A stretch of 64,000 bases of DNA, from assembly GCA_027475525.1 (NCBI GenBank), contig JAMWFC010000046.1:744001-808000 (forward strand), read 5' to 3'. Each line of letters begins with the position of its first letter. The first letter of the stretch is position 1. The translations under genes were made by a program, and so were the position numbers. The DNA is from Macrolepiota albuminosa. Taxonomy: Eukaryota > Basidiomycota > Agaricomycetes > Agaricales > Agaricaceae. The notes under the pieces were generated by a model. That model was not told the DNA's origin, did not search any database, and was given only the letters and a program-made list of their open reading frames with translations. Below, piece after piece: positions 46,852 through 57,094 of this stretch.

Positions 46852-48140
46852 CTAACTTTTCTCAGTTTTTTCATCATAAAGACTACAAAACCATCTCCAC
46901 CTAAAACTGTATTGACAACATTTGTGGAGAGTGGCATTGGTGGTGGGCCATTGATATTGTTGAGATGATCTGTTAAGTGCTGTCAATGCCATGGCAGAAG
47001 TTTCTGACAGTGACATATCCAATATAGCTGACTCAGATGTTGATGCATCTCCAATGCATGCTGATGGACTGCCGCTGCCTTTGTTGGTCAAAGCCTCCAC
47101 CTGCTGAGTCTCCTATTCCTCAAACTTGTCATGCGTCATCTTATAAAACCATGCAGAATCAGATTTTCAGGCATTGAGGAGGATGTTAAGTTCAGTTTGT
47201 GAACTGATCTCACTAGGTGCGCAAAAGGTTTTTAAAGGCCAATTCTTAACAACTACCCCATACTTTGCAGTGATGTGCAAGTCAAAATTATGATAATACA
47301 TTTGACTAATTTTTGACTTTGCTGCTTCTTCTATATAGTAAGTAATTGTTAGTTGTCCAAGTAGACAATGCATTAAACATACTCAGCTTATATAGAATGA
47401 ATAAAGATATTTCTAAACATAGGTATATCTTCTGCTCCACATAATTCCGCATGACAGCTTGAACAATGTTGAAAAAAAAAATTATCAATCAAAATTAACT
47501 TTATATACCTTGCATGCCAAATAACATATATGCTTCTATCTGTGTACTAATGTCAAAAAGGTTTTCATTCATGGTTAACTCGATGAAGGTCTCAACACAA
47601 TCACTCATAGTTAAAATATGAGGGGCAGTATAGTGCTCTTTATCTGATCATACTGCAAGCATGAAAACTTTGATGCCAGTCTGAGCATGCAGTTGACAAA
47701 TTTATACATACAATGGTTAGTGAATATCTTATCAATAACAAGGACATTACCTCATCATCTAGATTATTGAAAGTTGCACATGTATCATGGAATGCAGAGA
47801 TTAAGACATTGTGTGAAGCTAAGTCATGCATTTCCTGAGTCTTGCATAGGGCAATGACCTTCTCCTCTGTGAGTTGTTTCTTCTTCTTGTCCAAGAGCAA
47901 TTTTCATTTTGCAGCAATCTCTCCAATAAAGTGATGGACCTTCTTCTTTGAAATGCCAACTGGAAGTGCTATAATGGTGACATCAGTCATTGAACACTAT
48001 CATTTAGGTAGCCAAAAGGTAAGTATACTTACCAGCATTCATCCGTTGGGTTTTCATGCTTATAAAAGCATTCCAACTTCCAGATTTCTTTTGCTTCTTC
48101 TGAAGATGCAAAATTTGCATTATCTTGTAATAATAATAGT
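46852..48140 (-). pseudogene. Decayed multicopy mushroom gene (WNAFISMKTQRMNA family)
   Basis: On the minus strand, a segment KKSGSWNAFISMKTQRMNA (about 48060-48110) ends at a GTAAGT donor. An acceptor at about 47961 leads to PVGISKKKVHHFIGEIAAK, a TGA where Trp is expected, then LLLDKKKKQLTEEKVIALCKTQEMHD (47640-47900), and another GTAATG donor after NLDDE. Further pieces lie at 47167-47373 and 46852-47100 (Ser/Thr-rich). The WNAF block followed by lysine-rich helices is one I associate with a large unannotated mushroom family. Function unknown; stops show it is broken. Confidence 0.5.
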
Positions 48141-48417
48141 CAACTGAGGCAAGTGCGCATATGTGGTCTTGCACTTCTTGGAGAGCCTCTTGATATGTCT
48201 TCTTTGCTTCCAGATGTTCCTTCTTCTACTGAACTTTTTGTTCCATACTGAGACCATAGAAAATGCATTTGGATTGAGTGCACCATGGTTTGCAAAGAAA
48301 ATGTGTAGAGTACTTTTGAGAGGCACTGGGGAGGCATGCAGGATTGGGTCGTAACCTTGCTATATGTGTGATAAGAGATCAGTATTGAAACACAATTCAT
48401 TTTTATTGACTAGTAGT

Positions 48418-48667
48418 TGTAAGAAATTACCGTCTTACTCACACAAGACACAGAATCTGCCAAATTGGTAGATTTCTCTGTACATAGTGTAAGTAAAAAG
48501 TATCTACTCAAATACGAGTAAATACAGTATAATTTATAGGTAACTTAATTGGGGAAATAATTACTATTGTAATTATTTCCTCTAATACGATATGCTTCCA
48601 ACACCCCTAAGGGTGCGGTGTCAGATAAAATAATGAATAGGGACCTCGAAGAGGTCCCCCTGTTACA
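48418..48667. repeat. 3' LTR of element C
   Basis: 250 bp with inverted ends TGTAA and TTACA. It contains a hairpin GGGACCTCGAAGAGGTCCC (48640-48658). The flanking 5 bp on the left are GTAGT; the partner copy lies beyond the window. Confidence 0.65.
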
Positions 48668-48696
48668 CACCCCCCTTTCAGACCATTGTACGGTCT
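48668..48696 (-). promoter_or_regulatory. Polypurine tract and stem-loop of element C
   Basis: On the minus strand AGACC-GTACAAT-GGTCT (48680-48696) followed by GAAAGGGGGGTG at the LTR border, matching the layout in elements A and B. Confidence 0.6.
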
Positions 48697-51612
48697 GCAA
48701 CACTTGACTCTGTGGCCAACAATATCACTCCATGGTGGGTGCGATAGGCGACGCAACTGGCTCCTGCAGGCTAGCTGGGAGGACTGCATGCGCTCATCGA
48801 CCAACGGCGGCCTTGAGGGCGGCGCTGAAGCCGGTGGTCTTGCCAGCACATTGGACTCCTGTGCTGGACCAGCGCCTGCAGTCGGACAACTCATGGACAG
48901 AGGTCCATGTTGCTCCTGCCTCTTCCATAGATGATGCACGTTGGGGTCTGACCCAATGTAGTAATGCAGCCCATGGTTGGCGTAAAACCGGTGCTGCTTG
49001 TCCTCCTCTTTTGCCAATAATATCCAAAGGCAGTAAACGTCTTTGGCGGTTGGTGTTCTCCAACCATCCCAGTCTGGTATAGCAGCCGGTACCCCATAAC
49101 GATGCATTTGGACATGACATTTATTATCAACATGAACGTATCGCAGCATGGCCAGACTAGGGTGGAAAAATTGGTGTTCAAGGAACACCACTCCATACAT
49201 ATACGCATGGTCAGCCCACTCCAGGGGAATGCGGTTGTGAAGCATCACCTGAATCACATCATTTTCCATAATGGTGCTTGCTGCCTCATCTGGAAAGATG
49301 GGCATCATGATGGACACGATAGTCCAAGGAGCTGGGACAAACAGATTGTTGGGATGGGCCACATTAAAGTCTTGTACTGCTTCACGGTACAATCCCAGCT
49401 TGGCCAACACCAGCGCCATTTGCCAGGCAAACAATGAGCGAGCCTTGCCCTGGGGGGACAAGGACCTAATCAGGGCATGGCCAAAAATGGTCCTCCAGTG
49501 CATGTGATATGTGGTGTCAAATGTGATCCCAGGGATGGCATTAGGCATGCCTGGGCACCCAAAGTACAGTGCATTCTGGGCCCATTTCTCCAGGTCCAGC
49601 GTCTTCTCAATCTGCTCAAAGCTGATACCTGCGAGCGTCGTATTTTGATGGCTCCTCCACTCCTTTGTGTGCACTATCCTATCCGGGACAGGAAGGGACA
49701 TCATCCTCATCACCGCCGATCGTGCCTCAAATGGGGGGTCCACTCGCTCACTATGGTTCAAGACCAGCTTCATGGTCTTGTTGTGTGCACTGACGTCACA
49801 GGCATTGCTCACACGGCGGAACTCTCAATACAAGTGATAACCAGCGATCCTGTCGTCGGCTTGCGTGTAATGATTATGAACTAGTTCCACCAGCTTGTGT
49901 AGTTGGAGGGGATTCATGGGGAACCCTCTAGGCACGACCTTACTGAAGGCTCCTTTTGCGCCACCATACCCGCTCACATGGCTCGACTCGTGGGCGTAGG
50001 CATGTCGAGCCTCTGTTCCCACATACACGGTATTATTTGTGGATGAATAATAAAAATGCTGGTCCAACCCTCCACTGAAAAAGGAGTTAAGTCATTCCAC
50101 TGTATGGTCCGCAAATATTTGAACACTGAGACTCAAGAGAATAATCCCTGTAGCTTCCTCGGCTCATCTCTGCTTGTTCTGTTTGAACTCAGCCTGTTCG
50201 TTCTTCCTCCGCTTATTCTTCTTCATATTGCTAGCAACCTGCACTTCCTGCTCATGCTTTGACTCCTCCTCATCAGGAGTGGCCTCATTTGAACTGATAT
50301 AGTTCACATCCTTGTCTTCACTATCCCCGTGAGGATAGGCTACCTTTGCTTCTCCTGCAACAACCATTGGTGCACCTAAAGGCACCACATTCTCTGCCTC
50401 ATTTTCCATTCAAGGGTCAGCGTCCAGCCACTTCTCCAGGTAGCTTTCCACTGGCGGTTCATACTCTACTGGGGGCTGGAACCTCAAAACTCCTCCCGGC
50501 GCTCCTTGTGGCACATCTGCTGCAAACATCACCATTTGCATCAAAAATTCATTCACCTGCTTCACTGCCCTCTCTTTCCTCTTTGGTGCTTGCATCAAAG
50601 ATATCGCACTCCTCACCGAACCTTGTCTGGACAATTCCGACGATGTTGATGGCCCACTCTCTCTCTCTATCCACTGCTCCAACGGCAGTACCCCCATTAC
50701 TCTACCTTCACAAGGTCAAGCGCTATCCTCCGCCCATGGTCAATCTGCCTGGGTTCTCTTTGGTTCTGATTCCAGGGCAGATTCAGGCGTGGCTGCCCGA
50801 CGTTTCAGCGCCTTGTTAAAGATTGCAATGGTATTATGCTGCCGCTCTTGCAACAGCGCTATCTTGTCTAACAGCCCAGTGACCACTACTTGGGCCACTG
50901 TATCTCAAAGGAACTCAGTCTCAGGTGGCACACAGTGACCTGCCTGTAACAACCGTCTCCACAACGCCTCTGCGTGTGGCTCATCATGCCATTGATCCCT
51001 TTCTGACATCCGTTTCTTCCCTTTTCCTTTATTCTGAGTTGTCTCCTGCTCAGGAGATCGCTGCCTTGCCTCTTGATGCAACCCTTCCGGTGGGCCTTGT
51101 CTGCTTGACCTCCGATCCTCCTGTAACCTCTTCCAGGGGGATCCCTGAGGTACCTCTCTATTGTATTGCACCTTATGTCGTCCTTCTACCGGAGGCGAAC
51201 TTTCTTTTCTTGGTCTACTCGCTCTCACTTCCCCATCAACCTCCATAGGCTGATGAGTTCCTCCACTCTGCATCTGGCCTTGTGCCATTCCTCCCATTTG
51301 CTGCCAGGGCTGCAATGGCGGCATCATCGCTCCCTGGGGCATCATCATTTCCCAGTTCGATCCTGCCCCCGCCACCTGCTGACCCATGGGTACCGGCATC
51401 GGCATAAAGAACATGGGCATCTGCCCCTGCCCGTAACCCTGCTGTGCCTGAGGGTACGCAAAGAAACTTCCCATACCCCCTTGTTGCAGCTGCGGCATTT
51501 GCTGCTGTTCTCTCAACTCTCCCCCACCACCAGCGCTCCGTGAACTCTGGTTATCTCTCAAATAGCGCTGGTCCTGGTGCAATGAAGATATAGCTGTGAG
51601 GTGTACAAACAA
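48697..51612 (-). pseudogene. Third ORF of gypsy element C, broken
   Basis: Pieces in order are 50905-51612 (Gln/Met/Pro-rich N-terminus, QQGYGQGQMPMFFMPMPVP, then VPPETEFL and a stop), 50410-50697 (VNEFLMQMVMFAADVPQGAPGG), 50164-50409 (basic KKNKRRKNEQ), 49825-50067 (NNTVYVGTEARHAYAHE, PRGFPMNPLQLHKLVELV) and 48607-49812 (CPGMPNAIPGITFDTTYHMHWRTIFGHALIRSLS, AKLGLYREAVQDFN, MLHNRIPLEWADHAYMYGV, DWDGWRTP). The last frame now runs past the hairpin into the LTR, so its natural stop has been lost by a frameshift. The order of motifs matches elements A and B. It starts 90 bp after pol ends. Confidence 0.65.
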
Positions 51613-51701
51613 TCAAATGACAAGACAAAAATTCCAAGTCAGCCATAACACCGCCTTTGCTTACATCAGCACTTCCCCATTTGGCTGGCAATCTGCCACA
51701 T

Positions 51702-52338
51702 TCACATGGCTCCCTGAGCCCTGTCCTTCCTCGGCAACTGTGCAGGGTGCTTCATGCCATGCAACTCCAAATACCAATCCAAGGCGGCCAACTTGGCACA
51801 CGCCTGATGTGGCTTCCATGTCGTATCACCCAGACTCCACTGTACCTCATACTCCAGTCCCCCAGCCTCGTTCCACTGATGGCCTACCAGGTCCTCGACA
51901 AACCACTCCTGATCATCCTTCGCCCCAAAGTCATAAGCTTCCAGGACCACCCGTCTGGGGAACAATGCATCATCATTCGGCCTGAAGGGTTGAAGCAGTG
52001 ATACATGGAACTTTGGTACAATACGTCGTGCCTGTAGCGCCATAGGCAACTCCAATACATAGTTTGACGTCTTCGGCTCAGCCTGTATGACCTTATATGG
52101 CCCAATATACTTCGGGCATAGCTTGCTTGCCCTGCCCTTGGGTAGGTTCAAGTTTTGCGTTGATAGATATACCAGCGCTCCTACGGCCAACGATGGCTCC
52201 TCCGCTTGCCTCTTATTTGCGTACTTTGATTGAAACATGCGTGCTTCAATGATTGCATCATGCGTGTTTGCTAAATTCTCCAGGGCAGTCTGCGCAAAGT
52301 CTTTAACTCCCTTATGCACCACTGCATTGGCACGCAAC
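51702..52338 (-). pseudogene. Integrase C-terminus and chromodomain-like tail, element C
   Basis: An open frame with NLPKGRASKLCPKYIGPYKV, LPMALQARRIVPKFHVSLL and EYEVQWSLGDTTWKPHQAC. It stops abruptly at the chromovirus insertion site. The matching N-terminal half is at 62984-63830. Confidence 0.85.
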
Positions 52339-53022
52339 TGTCACGACCCCTCCCCTCCAGGCCCACCCCAGGACACCCCCGGAACACCCCCGGAACACCC
52401 TCTGGGACCCTCCCTCCGACCCTACAGGACACACCCCGCCATCACGACTGCCGACACCGCCATCATGCGCATCAAGGACCGCCATCAGCCGCCACCAGCC
52501 CTGATCAACTATCGGATCACGTGACTCGTTCCCGGCCATCACGCATCACGCATCACAACTCCCTCCACGCCAATTGATTGTGCGCCCCACACACACGATC
52601 CAGGTATACAGTCCCTGCCTGCTTCGCTAGTCTTGATATTACACTGCTTACACTGTTTTCACTTGGTTACTTGAATTGTTGCGTGCCCTCTATTTGACTG
52701 GTACGCATTGACTGGCACGCTTGACTGGTATGCTTGGATAATTGCGTGCTCTAAGACTGGTATGCACTTCGCAACTTTAATTTACTAACTTGGTCTTGTC
52801 TTAGAACCTCCGGTTCACGACTCGACCCCCACCCGAGTTCCCCAGCTACTCACCACCCAAAACCCCCAGCCCAAGTCCCCTCTCCCAGGAGTACCCCTGT
52901 CTACGTCTTGAACCCCGGAGTCCCCGCCCCAGAGTTCCAGACACCCGAGTATCCGTGGGTCAAGTCCACATTGTAAGGGCGATTGCTTTCCCGGAAAGCC
53001 CCCGACTTAGCGGAACCTGACA
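52339..53022 (+). repeat. 5' LTR of the chromovirus
   Basis: 684 bp. Compared with the 3' LTR it lacks 89 bp just before the predicted RNA start at 52629. The missing piece holds the TATA box. It also has an extra GGAACACCCCC copy near 52380. It retains AGTCTTGATATTA (52629-52641). Confidence 0.9.
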
Positions 53023-53035
53023 TAATATCAAGACT
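53023..53035 (+). promoter_or_regulatory. Predicted self-priming primer-binding site
   Basis: The first 13 bases after the 5' LTR, TAATATCAAGACT, are the exact reverse complement of AGTCTTGATATTA inside each LTR (52629-52641, 62590-62602). In Tf1/sushi-type elements the 5' end of the mRNA folds back on such a site and primes minus-strand synthesis instead of a tRNA. No tRNA 3'-end complement (TGG...) is seen here. Confidence 0.7.
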
Positions 53036-53052
53036 CCCTCCTTACACCGTTC

Positions 53053-55170
53053 TTGATGGCTACGTATACTCACACCTACTACCCCACGGGCTACCAGACC
53101 AACCCCTATGGACGCCCAGTACCCAATCATTACTCCGCACAGACCCCCCACCCCGTCTATCTACCCCTCCCGTACAAACCTCCGTATCTCCACCGCCACT
53201 GGGCTCCCAACCCATCCCTCTATGATCTGGGGCCCTCAGCCAGCTGGGCCCCTCTGCCCAACTTAGCCATGGCACGACCTGTGGAGGTCCCCTCGTACCG
53301 GAGCATCCCCGGGGGCCTGCCGGAGACCCCACCAGTACCCAGTGGACCTCGCCTGATTCCCCCCAGCGAGGGCCCCTTTGCACCCACCTCCTACTACGGT
53401 TACCAACACCCTGCCCCCCAACCCCAGGGACCTCTCAACTACGACTATCCCCCTCGACACTACCCAACCGCCGCACCGCCCGCTCGGACTCCCCCCTTGC
53501 CAATGGGACAACGACGTCTCAAGGACTATGAACGGCAATGGGACGAAGTGCTCCGCTCGCTCAGGATCTCGCTGGAGGACTTCACACAACGGGCAAGAGC
53601 ACTACTCACAGAACTCGGACACGACGACTTCGCAGGCACTCCGGAGGAATGGGCCCACTGCTTGGTCGAATTTGGGGATCGCCTCACGCGAGGAGAACTC
53701 CCAGAACAAACTATGGTAAAGTATAGGCGCAACACGATCCTCCGTGAAGAGTTGCAACAACTGCTCAATGAAGTCCACGCGTCCCCCTCTCCCCGACCCC
53801 TCAACGACCCCGCAGACCCGGGCCACTCGATTCACATCTGGCAGGAACCACCGGAACCGGCCCTGGTAGCCCCCGCGGTTCCCACTCCAGAGCAACGACA
53901 ACAGGAAGAGCGACAAAACGCCTCAGCCATACTACGGTCCCTTAACCCGATGGGAGGGTTATTCGATCAACCTGCTGCCCGCATGGTAGGCTTGTCAACT
54001 CGCTGTAGGGCTAACTCCGTTCCTAGCACCTTCGAGACCTGGAGACAGCCCCAGAGACCCCTGGAACCCCTCCCACGAATGGACAACGCCTGACCCCCGG
54101 CCCCGGCGAACCCTGGTAGACCCCGTGTGGACACCCCTAGCATGGACGATACGCTGTGCTACATCGACGAGCTTACGCGTGGCAACAATGAACCACATCC
54201 CGTGCCTGCGCCCGTCCCGGTACCGCCCCCTACGTCAGCCCCAGCTCCTCCAGAACGCAACTTTCATCATGATCCCCCACCCCACTTTGATCTGCGGAAC
54301 CCCCCACGGCCTCCGATGCAAGTGCGACCTTCCCGGGTTGAACGTCCCCCACGCAACCTGGCACCCAACCCCGCACCTGGCCCCCCTCAGACCAACCTGA
54401 CACCACCGAACCCTCCCCGACCGCCTCCGCCACCCTCAGCTGAGCCTCGAGGACGACCCCCAGGCCCCCCACCTCTGCCACCCCCCGTGTGGAGACCCGG
54501 GCCTTCCCCCGGCAGAAATGAACTCCCCTGGGACAACGGACCTCCCGGGCATGGACCCCCAGGTGAGCCACCCGGAGGAGGCCCTCCAGGCGGGTGGGGT
54601 CCTGCTCTCAGCACGTTTCCTCCACAAGGAGGGGGAGGTAACCATTATTACTACTACTACAATGCCGGCCCCCCTCCCCGTAACACTACCAGAACGGACG
54701 ACGCTCATGACGCCCTCGTCCACGAAAGACGTCTGGACATTCAAAAGCCCAATGCATTCACGGGCTGGGACCCCCAAAAATGGCGTACATTCCTTACTCA
54801 GTGTCTTAATACGTTTCAGGCAAAACCACTCACGTTTCAGGTTGACAGCTCCCGAGTGGCCTTTGCTGCCTCGTATCTCCAGGAGATCGCCTTCAACCAC
54901 TACACGGCCCTCATCCAGTTTGACCCCAACAACCCGGCACTTGCCCGCTGGCAAGCCTTCATCGACGAGTTCTCTGGGAAGTTCGGGATCTACGACACCA
55001 TGGCCGAGGCCGAGGACAACCTCTTCAACCTCCGGATGCGCTCGGAAGAACGTTTCACCACCTTCATCGTACGTTTTGAAAAGGAAGCTTACGAGACAGG
55101 CTGGAATTACAGCGCCCTCCGGTACGCCCTCCGCCGTGCCCTGCCGCAATGTATCAAGGACGTTCTCTGA
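53053..55170 (+). pseudogene. Chromovirus gag (one in-frame stop)
   Basis: Two open stretches in the same frame, 53053-54093 and 54127-55170, are separated by a TGA in an AACGCCTGACCC context, probably a former CGA. The N-terminal part is Pro/Tyr-rich (MMATYTHTYYPTGY), followed by a helical segment with LSGLR-like RRLKDYERQWDEVLRSLR. The second part is Pro/Gly-rich. It then has the retrotransposon gag core: PNAFTGWDPQKWRTFLTQCLNTF, YLQEIAFNHYTALI, WQAFIDEFSGKFG, AEDNLFNLRM. Gag forms the particle shell. Confidence 0.85.
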
Positions 55171-55730
55171 CTCGCCCCGAAACAACCCTCCTACAACGGA
55201 TACAAGGCCCTTATCATGCAGATCAACTAGCGCTACTGGGAAGACTGCAGCGAGTACTCGAACTCCTGAACCCCCTGGAACCCTAGGGGAGGACCCCCAT
55301 GGCCCCCTGGCAAAACCCCGGTCCCTCCGTGTTCCCTGACGGCCGACCCCCAGTGAGTCGCGGCCCGCCCAATACTAACCCCAGCAGCGGCGCCCACCCC
55401 CAGGCCCAACTCAACGCCGCCGTGGCCACCAACAACCCGGGCGACGCGCCAAACCCTGAGGAATCCCCGAAAGACTCCGAAGATCCCGACTTCACCGACG
55501 AACGGGATGAAGAGGCCCTCTGGGCCAACCAGCTCTTGAAAAAGGGGCGATCCTGGGTGGAGGTCCCGACGGAGAAGGGAGAGTGTCTGCATACTCTGCG
55601 GTGAGAAAGACCACTTCATCTCCGAGTGCCCCCAACAACAGGTCATGGGACGTGCCACCTGGACCTTCGAAGGGGAGGACGCCACTTACGAGTATTCAGA
55701 AAACGACCCAGCGATTTAGACCTGGAAGAC
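55171..55730 (+). pseudogene. Chromovirus gag C-terminus with CCHC zinc knuckle
   Basis: After TGA at 55168 the frame continues with more stops (L*L, QIN*RYW). A zinc knuckle CILCGEKDHFISEC (C-x2-C-x4-H-x4-C) at 55588-55629 lies in a frame that ends in a stop at about 55718. It is one base out of frame with the upstream ORF 55299-55604, so a frameshift lies before it. The knuckle binds viral RNA. Confidence 0.65.
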
Positions 55731-55793
55731 GCCCTAAATCGCGGAATCGACCCTGACGTCTTCTTCACCCCGGTCTCACATCTTCGCTCTACG

Positions 55794-55947
55794 ACACTCA
55801 TACAGGACACCCTCACGGCTTACCTACCCTCCCACTCCTCGCACTCTCTTCTCCTCAAAACCCACCTCACACACTCATACAGGACACCCTCACAGCTTAC
55901 CTACCCTCCCACTCCTCGCACTCTCTTCTCCTCAAAACCCACCTCAC
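55794..55947. repeat. 77-bp tandem duplication (one mismatch) before the protease
   Basis: The block from ACACTCATACAGGACACCCT repeats 77 bp later, with a single G/A difference (CGGCTT and CAGCTT). It shifts the frame just ahead of the protease. Ninth-member status in the set of 77-bp duplications is slightly weaker because of the mismatch. Confidence 0.9.
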
Positions 55948-56840
55948 CCCCTCTGGAACCCCCCTCGACACCCTCGTTGACAGTGGCGCCACCGACAACT
56001 TCATCGATGAAGCATGGTCTACCCTCACCCCGGAACCCACTCAGCGACTCCCGGTCCCAGTACGGCTCTGCCTCTTTGACGGAGACGCCTCTATAGCGGG
56101 GGATGTCACTCACTTCATGCGTATGCCCGTTACTTTTGCCAATGGACAGACTCACACCCTCTAGATGTTAATAACCAAACTCCACCCCTCCACACCCCTG
56201 GTCCTAGGGCTCCCGTGGCTCCAAAACACCAACCCCCGCATTGATTGGCGACATCTCACCCTTCGCCTGACCCGGGACCTGATGCCCGACAACCAGCAAC
56301 TCCCCTTCAACATCCTCCACCACTCTCCAAACCCTACCCCAAAGGACGGGCCCCCACCACCCCCCGGACTCCAGTCCCGCTTGTCCCGATCCTTCATCAT
56401 CAATGCCAGGCTGGACGGTGCCCCGGGACCGATATCGGCCCTCATCGACAGCGGAGCCACCGGAGTTTTCATCTGCAACGCCTTGACGGCACCCCCTCCT
56501 CCTCCGGCCCCATCCAGAGGTCTCACTCAGGACGCGTGACCCTGGACAACGACTACGAGTTCACCTCCGACTTCCTGGTCACGCGACTTCACGAATTGAC
56601 CCCGATGGTGCTGGGACTACCCTGGCTGCGCGACACGAACCCCGACATCGATTGGAGGATGCTCACCATGACCTTCCCGGGACCCGAAGACCACCCCTCG
56701 ACCGCCGTGCACCTCCAGGCCCTAGGAAACAACCTGATGCCCGACACCCCCGGGACAACCGCTGTGCCCCCCACGCATGCGCCACCCACGCTTGTCCAAG
56801 ACCGCAAGGCCCCTGATCGACCTCCAAACATTCCTTGAAA
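55948..56840 (+). pseudogene. Two tandem protease-like regions of the chromovirus
   Basis: The first has LVDSGATDNFIDEAW (catalytic DSG at about 55978) followed by LVLGLPWLQNTNPRIDW. The second has ALIDSGATGVFICN (about 56440) followed by MVLGLPWLRDTNPDIDW. Each pair, DSGA plus LGLPWL, is the signature of a retropepsin-like fold, so two copies lie in a row. I recall the same double arrangement in other mushroom gypsy polyproteins. A stop at 56162 (TAG) and frameshifts separate them. Confidence 0.7.
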
Positions 56841-56940
56841 CAAGTATAAAGGGCCGAACTATCCTGGCCGGTCTCAGACACGCGTCACACCCGCTCCGGC
56901 CGATGCATCTGCGACCCCAATCGACCTGAACGCACTCAAC

Positions 56941-57094
56941 ATTAGGATCATTGGGGCCGCCCCCTTTGCCCGCCTCATGAAGGATGGAACTCCCACGTTT
57001 CAGCTACACACCTCGCCATTAGGATCATTGGGGCCGCCCCCTTTGCCCGCCTCATGAAGGATGGAACTCCCACGTTTCAGCTACACACCTCGCC
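56941..57094. repeat. Exact 77-bp tandem duplication before RT of the chromovirus
   Basis: ATTAGGATCATTGGGGCCGC and the following bases at 56941 repeat exactly from 57018. It breaks the frame between protease and RT, where IIGAAPFARLMKDGTPTFQL should be single. Confidence 0.93.

Noticed and set aside
14298..51612. Calling the third gypsy ORF an envelope protein
   Set aside because: Position fits, but no signal peptide, transmembrane helix or cleavage site is visible in any of the three copies.
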